The notes under the pieces are model-generated. The model saw nothing but the letters and a program-made list of their open reading frames with translations, searched no databases and was not told the DNA's origin. Both the position numbers and the translations under genes were made by a program. DNA of 64,000 bases. Origin: Hydractinia symbiolongicarpus (taxonomy: Eukaryota > Cnidaria > Hydrozoa > Anthoathecata > Hydractiniidae). Within the stretch, counting starts at the first letter, position 1. The number at the start of each line of letters is the position of its first letter. This document shows, one piece after another, positions 1 through 11,338 of the stretch. The DNA is taken from contig NC_079877.1 of the NCBI RefSeq assembly GCF_029227915.1, positions 6,636,001 to 6,700,000 of the forward strand. The letters run 5' to 3'.

Positions 1-21
1 AGTTAAAATTATACAAAGATA

Positions 22-224
22 GTACCCAGGGAGTAAACTCATTTCCCGAACCATTTTTTAATTTATTTTTTCACCACTAAAACGCATGAGACTTGTAGTT
101 TTCAAAAATGTTTTCATTTTTGATGAGACGCTGAATAAAAGAAGTTTAATCGCCGGTAAACGAAAACCTGCGATTTCCCGTAAATCCCGGACTCGGCCCG
201 TATAGTCAAAAGTATACAAAGAAA
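22..224 (+). repeat. Reference monomer (first complete 203 bp unit)
   Basis: This is the first whole unit, counted from gtaccc to the base before the next gtaccc. It carries the aggga block, an unusual cgaaccatttttt variant of the T-rich spacer, the aaacgcatgag form, the standard central dyad at 102-123, tgaataaaag, cctgcg and the ggactcgg...tcaaaag ending. The strand label is arbitrary; it only fixes the orientation used for every other repeat here. All monomers in the window share this orientation and I saw no inversion. Confidence 0.95.
102..123. repeat. Central dyad of the monomer (9 bp stem, 4 nt loop)
   Basis: tcaaaaatg, then tttt, then catttttga: the two 9-base arms are perfect reverse complements. 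This exemplar lies in the first monomer and the same element sits at consensus bases 81-102 of most units. Common variants, cagaaatg and tttaaaaatg, change one arm base to a G.T-compatible pairing in one strand instead of abolishing pairing. It could extrude as a hairpin or bind a dimeric protein. Neither is shown here. Confidence 0.8.
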
Positions 225-1202
225 GTACCCAGGGTGTAAACTCATTTCCCAAACGATTTTTTGAATTATTATTTCACCACTAAAGCCCATGAGACTTGTA
301 GTTTTTAAAAATGTTTTCATTTTTGATGAGACGCTGAATAAAAGAAGTTTAATCGCTGGCAAACGAAAACCCGCGATTTCCCGTAAATCCCGGACTCGGC
401 CCGTATAGTCAAAAGTATACAAAGAAAGTACCCAGGGAGTAAACTCATTTCCCGAACGATTTTTTAAATTATTTTTTCACCACTAAAACGCATGAGACTT
501 GTAGTTTTCAGGAATGTTTTCATTTTTGATGAGACGCTTAATGAAAGTGGTTTAATCGCCAGCAAACGAAAACCCGCGATTTCCCGTAAATCCCGGGCTT
601 GGCCGGTATAGTCGAATGTATACAAAGAAAGTACCCTGTGAGTAAACTCATTTCCAAAACGATTTTTTAAATTATCTTTTCACCACTAAAACGCATGAGA
701 CTTGTAGTTTTCAAAAATGTTTTCATTTTTGATGAGACGCTGAATAAAAGAAGTTTAATCGCCGGCAAACGAAAAGCTGCGATTTCCCGTAAATCCCGGT
801 CTCGGCCTGTATAGTCAAATGTATACAAGGAAAGTACCCAGTGAGTAAACTCATTTCCCTAACGAATTTTTAAATTATTTTTTCAGCACTAAAACGCATG
901 AGACTTGTAGTTTTCAAAAATGTTTTCATTTTTGATGAGACGCAAAATAAAAGAAGTTTAATCGCCGGCAAACGAAAACCTGCGATTTCCCGTAAATCCC
1001 GGACTCGGCCCGTATAGTCAAAAGTATACAAAGAAAGTACCCAGGGAGTAAACTCATTTTCCTAACGATTTTTTAAATTTATATTTTACCACTAAAGCCC
1101 ATGAGACTTGTAGTTTTTAAAAATGTTTTCATTTTTGATGAGACGCTAAATAAAAGAAGTTTAATCGCCGGCAAACGAAAACCCCCGATTTCCCGTAAAT
1201 CC

Positions 1203-1215
1203 CGGGCTTGGCCCG
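1203..1215. repeat. GC-rich dyad in gggcttgg-class monomers
   Basis: cgggc, ttg, gcccg forms a perfect 5-bp stem with a 3-nt loop, in the exemplar unit ending near 1237. It exists only in monomers with the gggcttggcccg ending. Those with ggactcggcccg lose most of the pairing, and the ggccgg sub-variant (for example near 597) breaks the right arm. It lies beside the tcgaatg motif that defines the same monomer class. Confidence 0.6.
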
Positions 1216-1225
1216 TATAGTCGAA
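1212..1225 (-). other. CENP-B-box-like motif, one base short
   Basis: On the minus strand this reads TTCG-ACT-A-TA-CGGG. The CENP-B box core is TTCG-NNNN-A-NN-CGGG (established knowledge). All nine core bases are present in order, but the first spacer is three bases instead of four. The motif occurs in every monomer with the cccgtatagtcgaatg ending and is absent from the tcaaaag class, where TTCG is lost. I saw no unit with the canonical four-base spacer. It may be coincidence; binding by a CENP-B or pogo-like protein is inference only. Confidence 0.3.
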
Positions 1226-1421
1226 TGTATACAATGAAAGTACCCTGTGAGTAAACTCATTTCCAGAACGATTTTTTAATTTATTTTTTCACCACTAAAA
1301 CGCATGAGACTTGTAGTTTTCAAAAATGTTTTCATTTTTGATGAGACGCTTAATGAAAGAGGTTTAATCGCCGGCAAACGAAAACCCGAGATTTCCCGTA
1401 AATCCCGGGCTTGGCCCGTAT

Positions 1422-2841
1422 AGTTAAAATTATACAAAGATAGTACCCAGGGAGTAAACTCATTTCCCGAACCATTTTTTAATTTATTTTTGCACCACTA
1501 AAACGCATGAGACTTGTAGTTTTCAAAAATGTTTTCATTTTTGATGAGACGCTGAATAAAAGAAGTTTAATCGCCGGTAAACGAAAACCTGCGATTTCCC
1601 GTAAATCCCGGACTCGGCCCGTATAGTCAAAAGTATACAAAGAAAGTACCCAGGGTGTAAACTAATTTCCCAAACGATTTTTTGAATTATTATTTCACCA
1701 CTAAAGCCCATGAGACTTGTAGTTTTTAAAAATGTTTTCATTTTTGATGAGACGCTGAATAAAAGAAGTTTAATCGCCGGCAAACGAAAACCAGCGATTG
1801 CCCGTAAATCCCGGACTCGGCCCGTATAGTCAAAAGTATACAAAGAAAGTACCCAGGGAGTAAACTCATTTCCCGAACGATTTTTTAAATTATTTTTTCA
1901 CCACTAAAACGCATGAGACTTGTAGTTTTCAGGAATGTTTCATTTTTGATGAGACGCTTAATGAAAGTGGTTTAATCGCCAGCAAACGAAAACCCGCGAT
2001 TTCCCGTAAATCCCGGGCTTGGCCGGTATAGTCGAATGTATACAAAGAAAGTACCCTGTGAGTAAACTCATTTCCAAAACGATTTTTTAAATTATCTTTT
2101 CACCACTAAAACGCATGAGACTTGTAGTTTTCAAAAATGTTTTCATTTTTGAAGAGACGCTGAATAAAAGAAGTTTAATCGCCGGCAAACGAAAACCTCC
2201 GATTTCCCGTAAATCCCGTACTCGGCCTGTATAGTCAAATATATACAAAGAAAGTACCCAGGGAGTAAACTCATTTCCCGAACGATTTTTTAAATTATTA
2301 TTTCAGCACTAAAACGCATGAGACTTGTAGTTTTCAAAAATGTTTTCATTTTTGATGAGACGCAAAATAAAAGAAGTTTAATCGCCGGCAAACGAAAACC
2401 TGCGATTTCCCGTAAATCCCGGACTCAGCCCGTATAGTCAAAAGTATACAAAGAAAGTACCCAGGGTGTAAACGCATTTCCGAACGATTTTTTAAAATTA
2501 TTTTTTCACCACTAAAACGCATGAGTTTTGTAGTTTTCGAAAATGTTTTCATTTTTGATGAGACGCGGAATAAAAGAAGTTTAATCGCCGGCAAACGAAA
2601 ACCTGCGATTTCCCGTAAATCCCGGGCTTGGCCCGTATAGTCGAATGAATACAATGAAAGTACCCTGTGAGTAAACTCATTTCCAGAACGATTTTTTAAT
2701 TTATTTTTTCACCACTAAAACGCATGAGACTTGTAGTTTTCAAAAATGTTTTCATTTTTGATGAGACGCTTAATGAAAGAGGTTTAATCGCTGGCAAACG
2801 AAAACCCGAGATTTCTCGTAAATCCCGGGCTTGGCCCGTAT
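1422..2841 (+). repeat. 7-monomer HOR, first-family copy 2
   Basis: It has the same phase marker and variant order as the preceding 1421 bp. Units 1-4 match closely. Units 5 and 6 are replaced by other variants (aggga with a cagcact spacer, then agggt with ttcgaaaatg). One base is missing in a T run near 1937 (caggaatgttt), which shortens the copy to 1420 bp. Confidence 0.75.
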
Positions 2842-3249
2842 AGTTAAAATTATACAAAGATAGTACCCAGGGAGTAAACTCATTTCCCGAACCATTTTTT
2901 AATTTATTTTTTCACCACTAAAACGCATGAGACTTGTAGTTTTCAAAAATGTTTTCATTTTTGATGAGACGCTGAATAAAAGAAGTTTAATCGCCGGCAA
3001 ACGAAAACCTGCGATTTCCCGTAAATCCCGGACTCGGCCCGTATAGTCAAAAGTATACAAAGAAAGTATCCAGGGTGTAAACTAATTTCCCAAACGATTT
3101 TTTGAATTATTATTTCACCACTAAAGCCCATGAGACTTGTAGTTTTCAAAAATGTTTTCATTTTTGATGAGACGCTTAATGAAAGAGGTTTAATCGCCGG
3201 CAAACGAAAACCCGAGATTTCCCGTAAATCCCGGGCTTGGCCCGTGTAG
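2842..3249 (+). repeat. Collapsed third copy of the first 7-mer (two monomers)
   Basis: It starts with the phase marker agttaaaattatac. The first unit matches unit 1. The second begins as unit 2 (agggt, gaattattattt, aagccc) but ends as unit 7 (ttaatgaaagagg, cccgag, gggcttgg). The switch lies in the shared central dyad near 3140-3170. This is what an in-register deletion of five monomers would leave. Confidence 0.7.
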
Positions 3250-3525
3250 TCAAAAGTATACGAGGAAAGTACCCAGTCAGTAAACTCATTTCCCTAACGA
3301 ATTTTTAAATTATTTTTTCACCACTAAAACGCATAAGACTTGCAGTTTTCAAAAATGTTTTCATTTTTGCTGAGACGCTGAATAAAAGAAGTTTAATCGC
3401 CGGCAAACGAAAACCTCCGATTTCCCGTAAATCCCGTACTCGGCCTGTATAGTCAAATGTATACAAAGAAAGTACCCAGGGAGTAAACTCATTTCCCAAA
3501 CGATTTTTTAAATTATTATTTCAGC
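3250..3525 (+). repeat. Bridging satellite monomers between HOR blocks
   Basis: About one and a third ordinary monomers, with the tatacgagg, agtcag and cataagacttgcag variants. Related units recur near 4265, 6300 and 7720 inside and after the 10-mer. Nothing non-satellite is present. Confidence 0.7.
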
Positions 3526-5555
3526 ACTAAAACGCATGAGACTTGTAGTTTTCAAAAATGTTTTCATTTTTGATGAGGCGCAAAATAAAAGAAGTTTAAT
3601 CGCCGGCAAACGAAAACCTGCGATTTCCCGTAAATCCCGGACTCGGCCCGTATAGTCAAAAGTATACAAAGAAAGTACCCAGGGTGTAAACGCATTTCCG
3701 AACGATTTTTTAAAATTATTATTTCACCACTAAAACGCATGAGACTTGTAGTTTTCGAAAATGTTTTCATTTTTGATGAGACGCTGAATAAAAGAAGTTT
3801 AATCGCCGGCAAACGAAAACCCGCGATTTCCCGTAAATCCCGGGTTTGGCCCGTATAGTCGAATGTATACAATGAAAGTACCCTGTGAGTAAACTCATTT
3901 CCAGAACGATTTTTTAATTTATTTTTTCACCACTAAAACGCATGAGACTTGTAGTTTTTAAAAATGTTTTCATTTTTGATGAGACGCTTAATGAAAGAGG
4001 TTTAATCGCCGGCAAACGAAAACCCGAGATTTCCCGTAAATCCCGGGCTTGGCCGGTATAGTCGAATGTATACAAAGAAAGTACCCTGTGAGTAAACTCA
4101 TTTCCAAAACGATTTTTTAAATTATCTTTTCACCACTAAAACGCATGAGACTTGTAGTTTTCAAAAATGTTTTCATTTTTGAAGAGACGCTGAATAAAAG
4201 AAGTTTAATCGCCGGCAAACGAAAACCTCCGATTTCCCGTAAATCCCGGTCTCGGCCCGTATAGTCAAAAGTATACGAGGAAAGTACCCAGTGAGTAAAC
4301 TCATTTCCCTAACGAATTTTTAAATTATTTTTTCACCACTAAAACGCATAAGACTTGTAGTTTTCAAAAATGTTTTCATTTTTGCTGAGACGCTGAATAA
4401 AAGAAGTTTAATCGCCGGCAAACGAAAACCCGCGATTTCCCGTAAATCCCGGGCTTGGCCCGTATAGTCGAATGTATACAAAGAAAGTACCCTGTGAGTA
4501 AACTCATTTCCAGAACGATTTCTTAATTTATTTTTTCACCACTAAAACGCATGAGACTTGTAGTTTTCAAAAATGTTTTCATTTCTGATGAGACGCTTAA
4601 TGAAAGAGGTTTAATCGCCGGCAAACGAAAACCCGAGATTTCCCGTAAATCCCGGGCTTGGCCCGTGTAGTCAAAAGTATACAAAGATAGTACCCAGGGA
4701 GTAAACTCATTTACCGAACCATTTTTTAATTCATTTTTTAACCACTAAAACGCATGAGACTTGTAGTTTTCAAAAATGTTTTCATTTTTGATGAAACGCT
4801 GAATAAAAAATGTTTAATCGCCGGCAAACGAAAACCTGCGATTTCCCGTAAATCCCGGACTCGGCCCGTATAGTCAAAAGTATACAAAGAAAGTACCCAG
4901 GGTGTAAACTAATTTCCCAAACGATTTTTTGAATTATTATTTCACCACTAAAGCCCATGAGACTTGTAGTTTTTAAAAATGTTTTCATTTTTGATGAGAC
5001 GCTGAATAAAAGAAGTTTAATCGCCGGCAAACGAAAACCCGCGATTTCCCGTAAATCCCGGACTCGGCCCGTATAGTCAAAAGTATACAAAGAAAGTACC
5101 CAGGGAGTAAACTCATTTCCCGAACGATTTTTTAAATTATTTTTTCACCACTAAAACGCATGAGACTTGTAGTTTTCAGGAATGTTTTCATTTTTGATTA
5201 GACGCTTAATGAAAGTGGTTTAATCGCCAGCAAACGAAAACCCGCGATTTCCCGTAAATCCCGGGCTTGGCCGGTATAGTCGAATGTATACAAAGAAAGT
5301 ACCCTGTGAGTAAACTCATTTCCAAAACGATTTTTTAAATTATCTTTTCACCACTAAAACGCATGAGACTTGTAGTTTTTAAAAACGTTTTCATTTTTGA
5401 AGAGACGCTGAATAAAAGAAGTTTAATCGCCGGCAAACGAAAACCTCCGATTTCCCGTAAATCCCGTACTCGGCCCGTATAGTCAAAAGTATACAAAGAA
5501 AGTACCCAGGGAGTAAACTCATTTCCCGAACCATTTTTTAATTCATTTTTTAACC
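3526..5555 (+). repeat. 10-monomer HOR (2030 bp), copy 1
   Basis: Ten monomers repeat at an offset of exactly 2030 bp: catgag at 3738 pairs with 5768. Diagnostic units include gatgaggcgcaaaat, agggtgtaaacgc with ttcgaaaatg, a unit with cataagactt, one with ttctgatgag and one with gattagacgc. The left homology edge is placed near cactaaaacgc at about 3526, because upstream spacers differ between the copies. Confidence 0.9.
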
Positions 5556-7585
5556 ACTAAAACGCATGAGACTTGTAGTTTTCAAAAATGTTTTCATTTT
5601 TGATGAGGCGCAAAATAAAAGAAGTTTAATCGCCGGCAAACGAAAACCTGCGATTTCCCGTAAATCCCGGACTCGGCCCGTATAGTCAAAAGTATACAAA
5701 GAAAGTACCCAGGGTGTAAACGCATTTCCGAACGATTTTTTAAAATTATTATTACACCACTAAAACGCATGAGACTTGTAGTTTTCGAAAATGTTTTCAT
5801 TTTTGATGAGACGCTGAATAAAAGAAGTTTAATCGCCGGCAAACGAAAACCCGCGATTTCCCGTAAATCCCGGGTTTGGCCCGTATAGTCGAATGTATAC
5901 AATGAAAGTACCCTGTGAGTAAACTCATTTCCAGAACGATTTTTTAATTTATTTTTTCACCACTAAAACGCATGAGACTTGTAGTTTTTAAAAATGTTTT
6001 CATTTTTGATGAGACGCTTAATGAAAGAGGTTTAATCGCCGGCAAACGAAAACCCGAGATTTCCCGTAAATCCCGGGCTTGGCCGGTATAGTCGAATGTA
6101 TACAAAGAAAGTACCCTGTGAGTAAACTCATTTCCAAAACGATTTTTTAAATTATCTTTTCACCACTAAAACGCATGAGACTTGTAGTTTTCAAAAATGT
6201 TTTCATTTTTGAAGAGACGCTGAATAAAAGAAGTTTAATCGCCGGCAAACGAAAACCTCCGATTTCCCGTAAATCCCGGTCTCGGCCCGTATAGTCAAAA
6301 GTATACGAGGAAAGTACCCAGTGAGTAAACTCATTTCCCTAACGAATTTTTAAATTATTTTTTCACCACTAAAACGCATAAGACTTGTAGTTTTCAAAAA
6401 TGTTTTCATTTTTGCTGAGACGCTGAATAAAAGAAGTTTAATCGCCGGCAAACGAAAACCCGCGATTTCCCGTAAATCCCGGGCTTGGCCCGTATAGTCG
6501 AATGTATACAAAGAAAGTACCCTGTGAGTAAACTCATTTCCAGAACGATTTCTTAATTTATTTTTTCACCACTAAAACGCATGAGACTTGTAGTTTTCAA
6601 AAATGTTTTCATTTCTGATGAGACGCTTAATGAAAGAGGTTTAATCGCCGGCAAACGAAAACCCGAGATTTCCCGTAAATCCCGGGCTTGGCCCGTGTAG
6701 TCAAAAGTATACAAAGATAGTACCCAGGGAGTAAACTCATTTACCGAACCATTTTTTAATTCATTTTTTAACCACTAAAACGCATGAGACTTGTAGTTTT
6801 CAAAAATGTTTTCATTTTTGATGAAACGCTGAATAAAAAATGTTTAATCGCCGGCAAACGAAAACCTGCGATTTCCCGTAAATCCCGGACTCGGCCCGTA
6901 TAGTCAAAAGTATACAAAGAAAGTACCCAGGGTGTAAACTAATTTCCCAAACGATTTTTTGAATTATTATTTCACCACTAAAGCCCATGAGACTTGTAGT
7001 TTTTAAAAATGTTTTCATTTTTGATGAGACGCTGAATAAAAGAAGTTTAATCGCCGGCAAACGAAAACCCGCGATTTCCCGTAAATCCCGGACTCGGCCC
7101 GTATAGTCAAAAGTATACAAAGAAAGTACCCAGGGAGTAAACTCATTTCCCGAACGATTTTTTAAATTATTTTTTCACCACTAAAACGCATGAGACTTGT
7201 AGTTTTCAGGAATGTTTTCATTTTTGATTAGACGCTTAATGAAAGTGGTTTAATCGCCAGCAAACGAAAACCCGCGATTTCCCGTAAATCCCGGGCTTGG
7301 CCGGTATAGTCGAATGTATACAAAGAAAGTACCCTGTGAGTAAACTCATTTCCAAAACGATTTTTTAAATTATCTTTTCACCACTAAAACGCATGAGACT
7401 TGTAGTTTTTAAAAACGTTTTCATTTTTGAAGAGACGCTGAATAAAAGAAGTTTAATCGCCGGCAAACGAAAACCTCCGATTTCCCGTAAATCCCGTACT
7501 CGGCCCGTATAGTCAAAAGTATACAAAGAAAGTACCCAGGGAGTAAACTCATTTCCCGAACCATTTTTTAATTCATTTTTTAACC
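5556..7585 (+). repeat. 10-monomer HOR (2030 bp), copy 2
   Basis: Almost identical to the preceding 2030 bp. The one substitution I noticed within the block is attacaccac near 5752 against atttcaccac near 3722. Homology continues about 50 bp past 7585 before gatgagacgctgaat replaces gatgaggcgcaaaat near 7635. Either the duplication is very recent or the assembly has duplicated the segment. Confidence 0.9.
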
Positions 7586-7984
7586 ACTAAAACGCATGAG
7601 ACTTGTAGTTTTCAAAAATGTTTTCATTTTTGATGAGACGCTGAATAAAAGAAGTTTAATCGCCGGCAAACGAAAACCCGCAATTTCCCGTAAATCCCGG
7701 TCTCGGCCCGTATAGTCAAAAGTATACGAGGAAAGTACCCAGTGAGTAAACTCATTTCCCTAACGAATTTTTAAATTATTTTTTCACCACTAAAACGCAT
7801 AAGACTTGCAGTTTTCAAAAATGTTTTCATTTTTGCTGAGACGCTGAATAAAAGAAGTTTAATCGCCGGCAAACGAAAACCCGCGATTTCCCGTAAATCC
7901 CGGGCTTGGCCCGTATAGTCGAATGTATACAAGGAAAGTACCCTGTGAGTAAACTCATTTCCAGAACGATTTCTTAATTTATTT
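7586..7984 (+). repeat. Bridging satellite monomers after the 10-mer
   Basis: About two monomers: one hybrid that begins like the start of the 10-mer but ends cccgcaattt, ggtctcgg, tatacgagg, and one agtga unit with cataagacttgcag. Only satellite sequence is visible. Confidence 0.7.
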
Positions 7985-9405
7985 TTTCACCACTAAAACG
8001 CATGAGACTTGTAGTTTTCAAAAATGTTTTCATTTTTGATGAGACGCTTAATGAAAGAGGTTTAATCGCCGGCAAACGAAAACCCCAGATTTCCCGTAAA
8101 TCCCGGGCTTGGCCCGTGTAGTTAAAAGTATACAAAGATAGTACCCAGGGAGTAAACTCATTTCCCGAACCATTTTTTAATTCATTTTTTAACCACTAAA
8201 ACGCATGAGACTTGTAGTTTTCAAAAATGTTTTCATTTTTGATGAGACGCTGAATAAAAGAAGTTTAATCGCCGGCAAAGGAAAACCTGCGATTTCCCGT
8301 AAATCCCGGACTCGGCCCGTATAGTCAAAAGTATACAAAGAAAGTACCCAGGGTGTAAACTAATTTCCCAAACGATTTTTTGAATTCTTATTTCACCACT
8401 AAAGCCAATGAGACTTGTAGTTTTTAAAAATGTTTTCATTTTTGATGAGACGCTGAATAAAAGAAGTTTAATCGCCGGCAAACGAAAACCCGCGATTTCC
8501 CGTAAATCCCGTACTCGGCCCGTATAGTTAAAAGTATACAAAGAAAGTACCCAGGGAGTAAACTCATTTCCCAAACAATTTTTTAAATTATTATTTCACC
8601 ACTAAAGCCCATGAGACTTGTAGTTTTTAAAAATGTTTTCATTTTTGATGAGACGCTGAATAAAAGAAGTTTAATCGCCGGCAAACGAAAACCAGCAACT
8701 TCCCGTAAATCCCGGTCTCGGCCCGTATAGTCAAAAGTATACAAGGAAAGTACCCAGTGAGTAAACTCATTTCCCTAACGAATTTTTAAATTATTTTTTC
8801 ACCACTAAAACGCATGAGACTTGTAGTTTTCAAAAATGTTTTCATTTTTGATGAGACGCTGAATAAAAGAAGTTTAATCGCCTGCAAACGAATACCTGCG
8901 ATTTCCCGTAAATCCCGGACTCAGGCCGTATAGTCAAAAGTATACAAAGAAAGTACCCAGGGAGTAAACTCATTTCCCGAACCATTTTTTAATTTATTTT
9001 TTCACCACTAAAACGCATGAGACTTGTAGTTTTCAAAAATGTTTTCCTTTTTGATGAGACGCTGAATAAAAGAAGTTTAATCGCCGGCAAACGAAAACCT
9101 GCGATTTCCCGTAAATCCCGGACTCGGCCCGTATAGTCAAAAGTATACAAAGAAAGTACCCAGGGAGTAAACTCATTTCCCTAACGATTTTTTAAATTTA
9201 TATTTTACCACTAAAGCCCATGAGACTTGTAGTTTTTAAAAATGTTTTCATTTTTGATGAGACGCTAAATAAAAGAGGTTCAATCGCCGGCAAACGAAAA
9301 GCTGCGATTTCCCGTAAATCCCGGTCTCGGCTTGTATAGTCAAATGTATACAAGGAAAGTACCCAGTGAGTAAACGCATTTCCCTAACGAATTTTTAAAT
9401 TATTT
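7985..9405 (+). repeat. 7-monomer HOR (1421 bp), copy 1
   Basis: Seven monomers are repeated at +1421 bp. Markers include aaccccag with gtgtagttaaaag (near 8082), ggcaaaggaaaacc, gaattcttatttcacc, aaagccaatgag, ccagcaacttcccg and cgcctgcaaacgaatacc. The left edge is near 7985, where the tgtga and agtga spacers upstream stop matching. Confidence 0.85.
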
Positions 9406-10860
9406 TTTCACCACTAAAACGCATGAGACTTGTAGTTTTCAAAAATGTTTTCATTTTTGATGAGACGCTTAATGAAAGAGGTTTAATCGCCGGCAAACGA
9501 AAACCCCAGATTTCCCGTAAATCCCGGGCTTGGCCCGTGTAGTTAAAAGTATACAAAGATAGTACCCAGGGAGTAAACTCATTTCCCGAACCATTTTTTA
9601 ATTCATTTTTTAACCACTAAAACGCATGAGACTTGTAGTTTTCAAAAATGTTTTCATTTTTGATGAGACGCTGAATAAAAGAAGTTTAATCGCCGGCAAA
9701 GGAAAACCTGCGATTTCCCGTAAATCCCGGACTCGGCCCGTATAGTCAAAAGTATACAAAGAAAGTACCCAGGGTGTAAACTAATTTCCCAAACGATTTT
9801 TTGAATTCTTATTTCACCACTAAAGCCAATGAGACTTGTAGTTTTTAAAAATGTTTTCATTTTTGATGAGACGCTGAATAAAAGAAGTTTAATCGCCGGC
9901 AAACGAAAACCCGCGATTTCCCGTAAATCCCGTACTCGGCCCGTATAGTTAAAAGTATACAAAGAAAGTACCCAGGGAGTAAACTCATTTCCCAAACAAT
10001 TTTTTAAATTATTATTTCACCACTAAAGCCCATGAGACTTGTAGTTTTTAAAAATGTTTTCATTTTTGATGAGACGCTGAATAAAAGAAGTTTAATCGCC
10101 GGCAAACGAAAACCAGCAACTTCCCGTAAATCCCGGTCTCGGCCCGTATAGTCAAAAGTATACAAGGAAAGTACCCAGTGAGTAAACTCATTTCCCTAAC
10201 GAATTTTTAAATTATTTTTTCACCACTAAAACGCATGAGACTTGTAGTTTTCAAAAATGTTTTCATTTTTGATGAGACGCTGAATAAAAGAAGTTTAATC
10301 GCCTGCAAACGAATACCTGCGATTTCCCGTAAATCCCGGACTCAGGCCGTATAGTCAAAAGTATACAAAGAAAGTACCCAGGGAGTAAACTCATTTCCCG
10401 AACCATTTTTTAATTTATTTTTTCACCACTAAAACGCATGAGACTTTTAGTTTTCAAAAATGTTTTCCTTTTTGATGAGACGCTGAATAAAAGAAGTTTA
10501 ATCGCCGGCAAACGAAAACCTGCGATTTCCCGTAAATCCCGGACTCGGCCCGTATAGTCAAAAGTATACAAAGAAAGTACCCAGGGAGTAAACTCATTTC
10601 CCTAACGATTTTTTAAATTTATATTTTACCACTAAAGCCCATGAGACTTGTAGTTTTTAAAAATGTTTTCATTTTTGATGAGACGCTAAATAAAAGAGGT
10701 TCAATCGCCGGCAAACGAAAAGCTGCGATTTCCCGTAAATCCCGGTCTCGGCTTGTATAGTCAAATGTATACAAGGAAAGTACCCAGTGAGTAAACGCAT
10801 TTCCCTAACGAATTTTTAAATTATTTTTTCACCACTAAAACGCATGAGACTTGTAGTTTT
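9406..10860 (+). repeat. 7-monomer HOR (1421 bp), copy 2
   Basis: It carries every rare marker of the preceding copy at +1421. The clearest difference is gacttttag near 10445 against gacttgtag near 9024. Homology runs on to about 10860, where the next unit shows a shortened dyad arm (tcaaatg, two bases missing). Confidence 0.85.
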
Positions 10861-11338
10861 CAAATGTTTTCATTTTTGATGAGACGCAAAATAAAAGAAG
10901 TTTAATCGCCGGCAAACGAAAACCTGCGATTTCCCGTAAATCCCAGACTCGGCCCGTATAGTCAAAAGTATACAAAGAAAGTACCCAGGGTGTAAACGCA
11001 TTTCCGAACGATTTTTTAAAATTATTTTTTCACCACTAAAACGCATGAGACTTGTAGTTTTCGAAAATGTTTTCATTTTTGATGAGACGCTGAATAAAAG
11101 AAGTTTAATCGCCGGCAAACGAAAATCTGCGATTTCCCGTAAATCCCGGACTCGGCCCGTATAGTCAAAAGTATACAAAGAAAGTACCCAGGGAGTAAAC
11201 TCATTTCCCAAACGATTATTTAAATTATTATTTCACCACTAAAGCCCATGAGACTTGTAGTTTTTAAAAATGTTTTCATTTTTGATGAGACGCTGAATAA
11301 AAGAAGTTTAATCGCCGGCAAACGAAAACCCGCGATTT
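10861..11338 (+). repeat. Bridging satellite monomers
   Basis: About two and a third monomers linking the 7-mer and 6-mer blocks. The first has the gacgcaaaat variant also seen near 2362 and 3580. The next has agggtgtaaacgc with ttcgaaaatg, as in the 10-mer. These units are therefore related to the older left part of the array. Confidence 0.7.

Larger units (their letters stand above)
1..1421 (+). repeat. 7-monomer HOR, first-family copy 1
   Basis: Seven monomers, phased by the rare string agttaaaattatac, which occurs at 1, 1422 and 2842. The order of blocks after gtaccc is aggga (with cgaacc), agggt, aggga (with caggaatg), tgtga (with attatctttt), agtga, aggga (with tttatatttt) and tgtga (with agaacg). 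The left edge is the window edge, so the first unit's upstream neighbour is unknown. Confidence 0.8.

Noticed and set aside
102-123. Rho-independent terminator at the central dyad
   Set aside because: The stem is A/T-rich with only two G-C pairs, it recurs every 203 bp, and there is no upstream gene.
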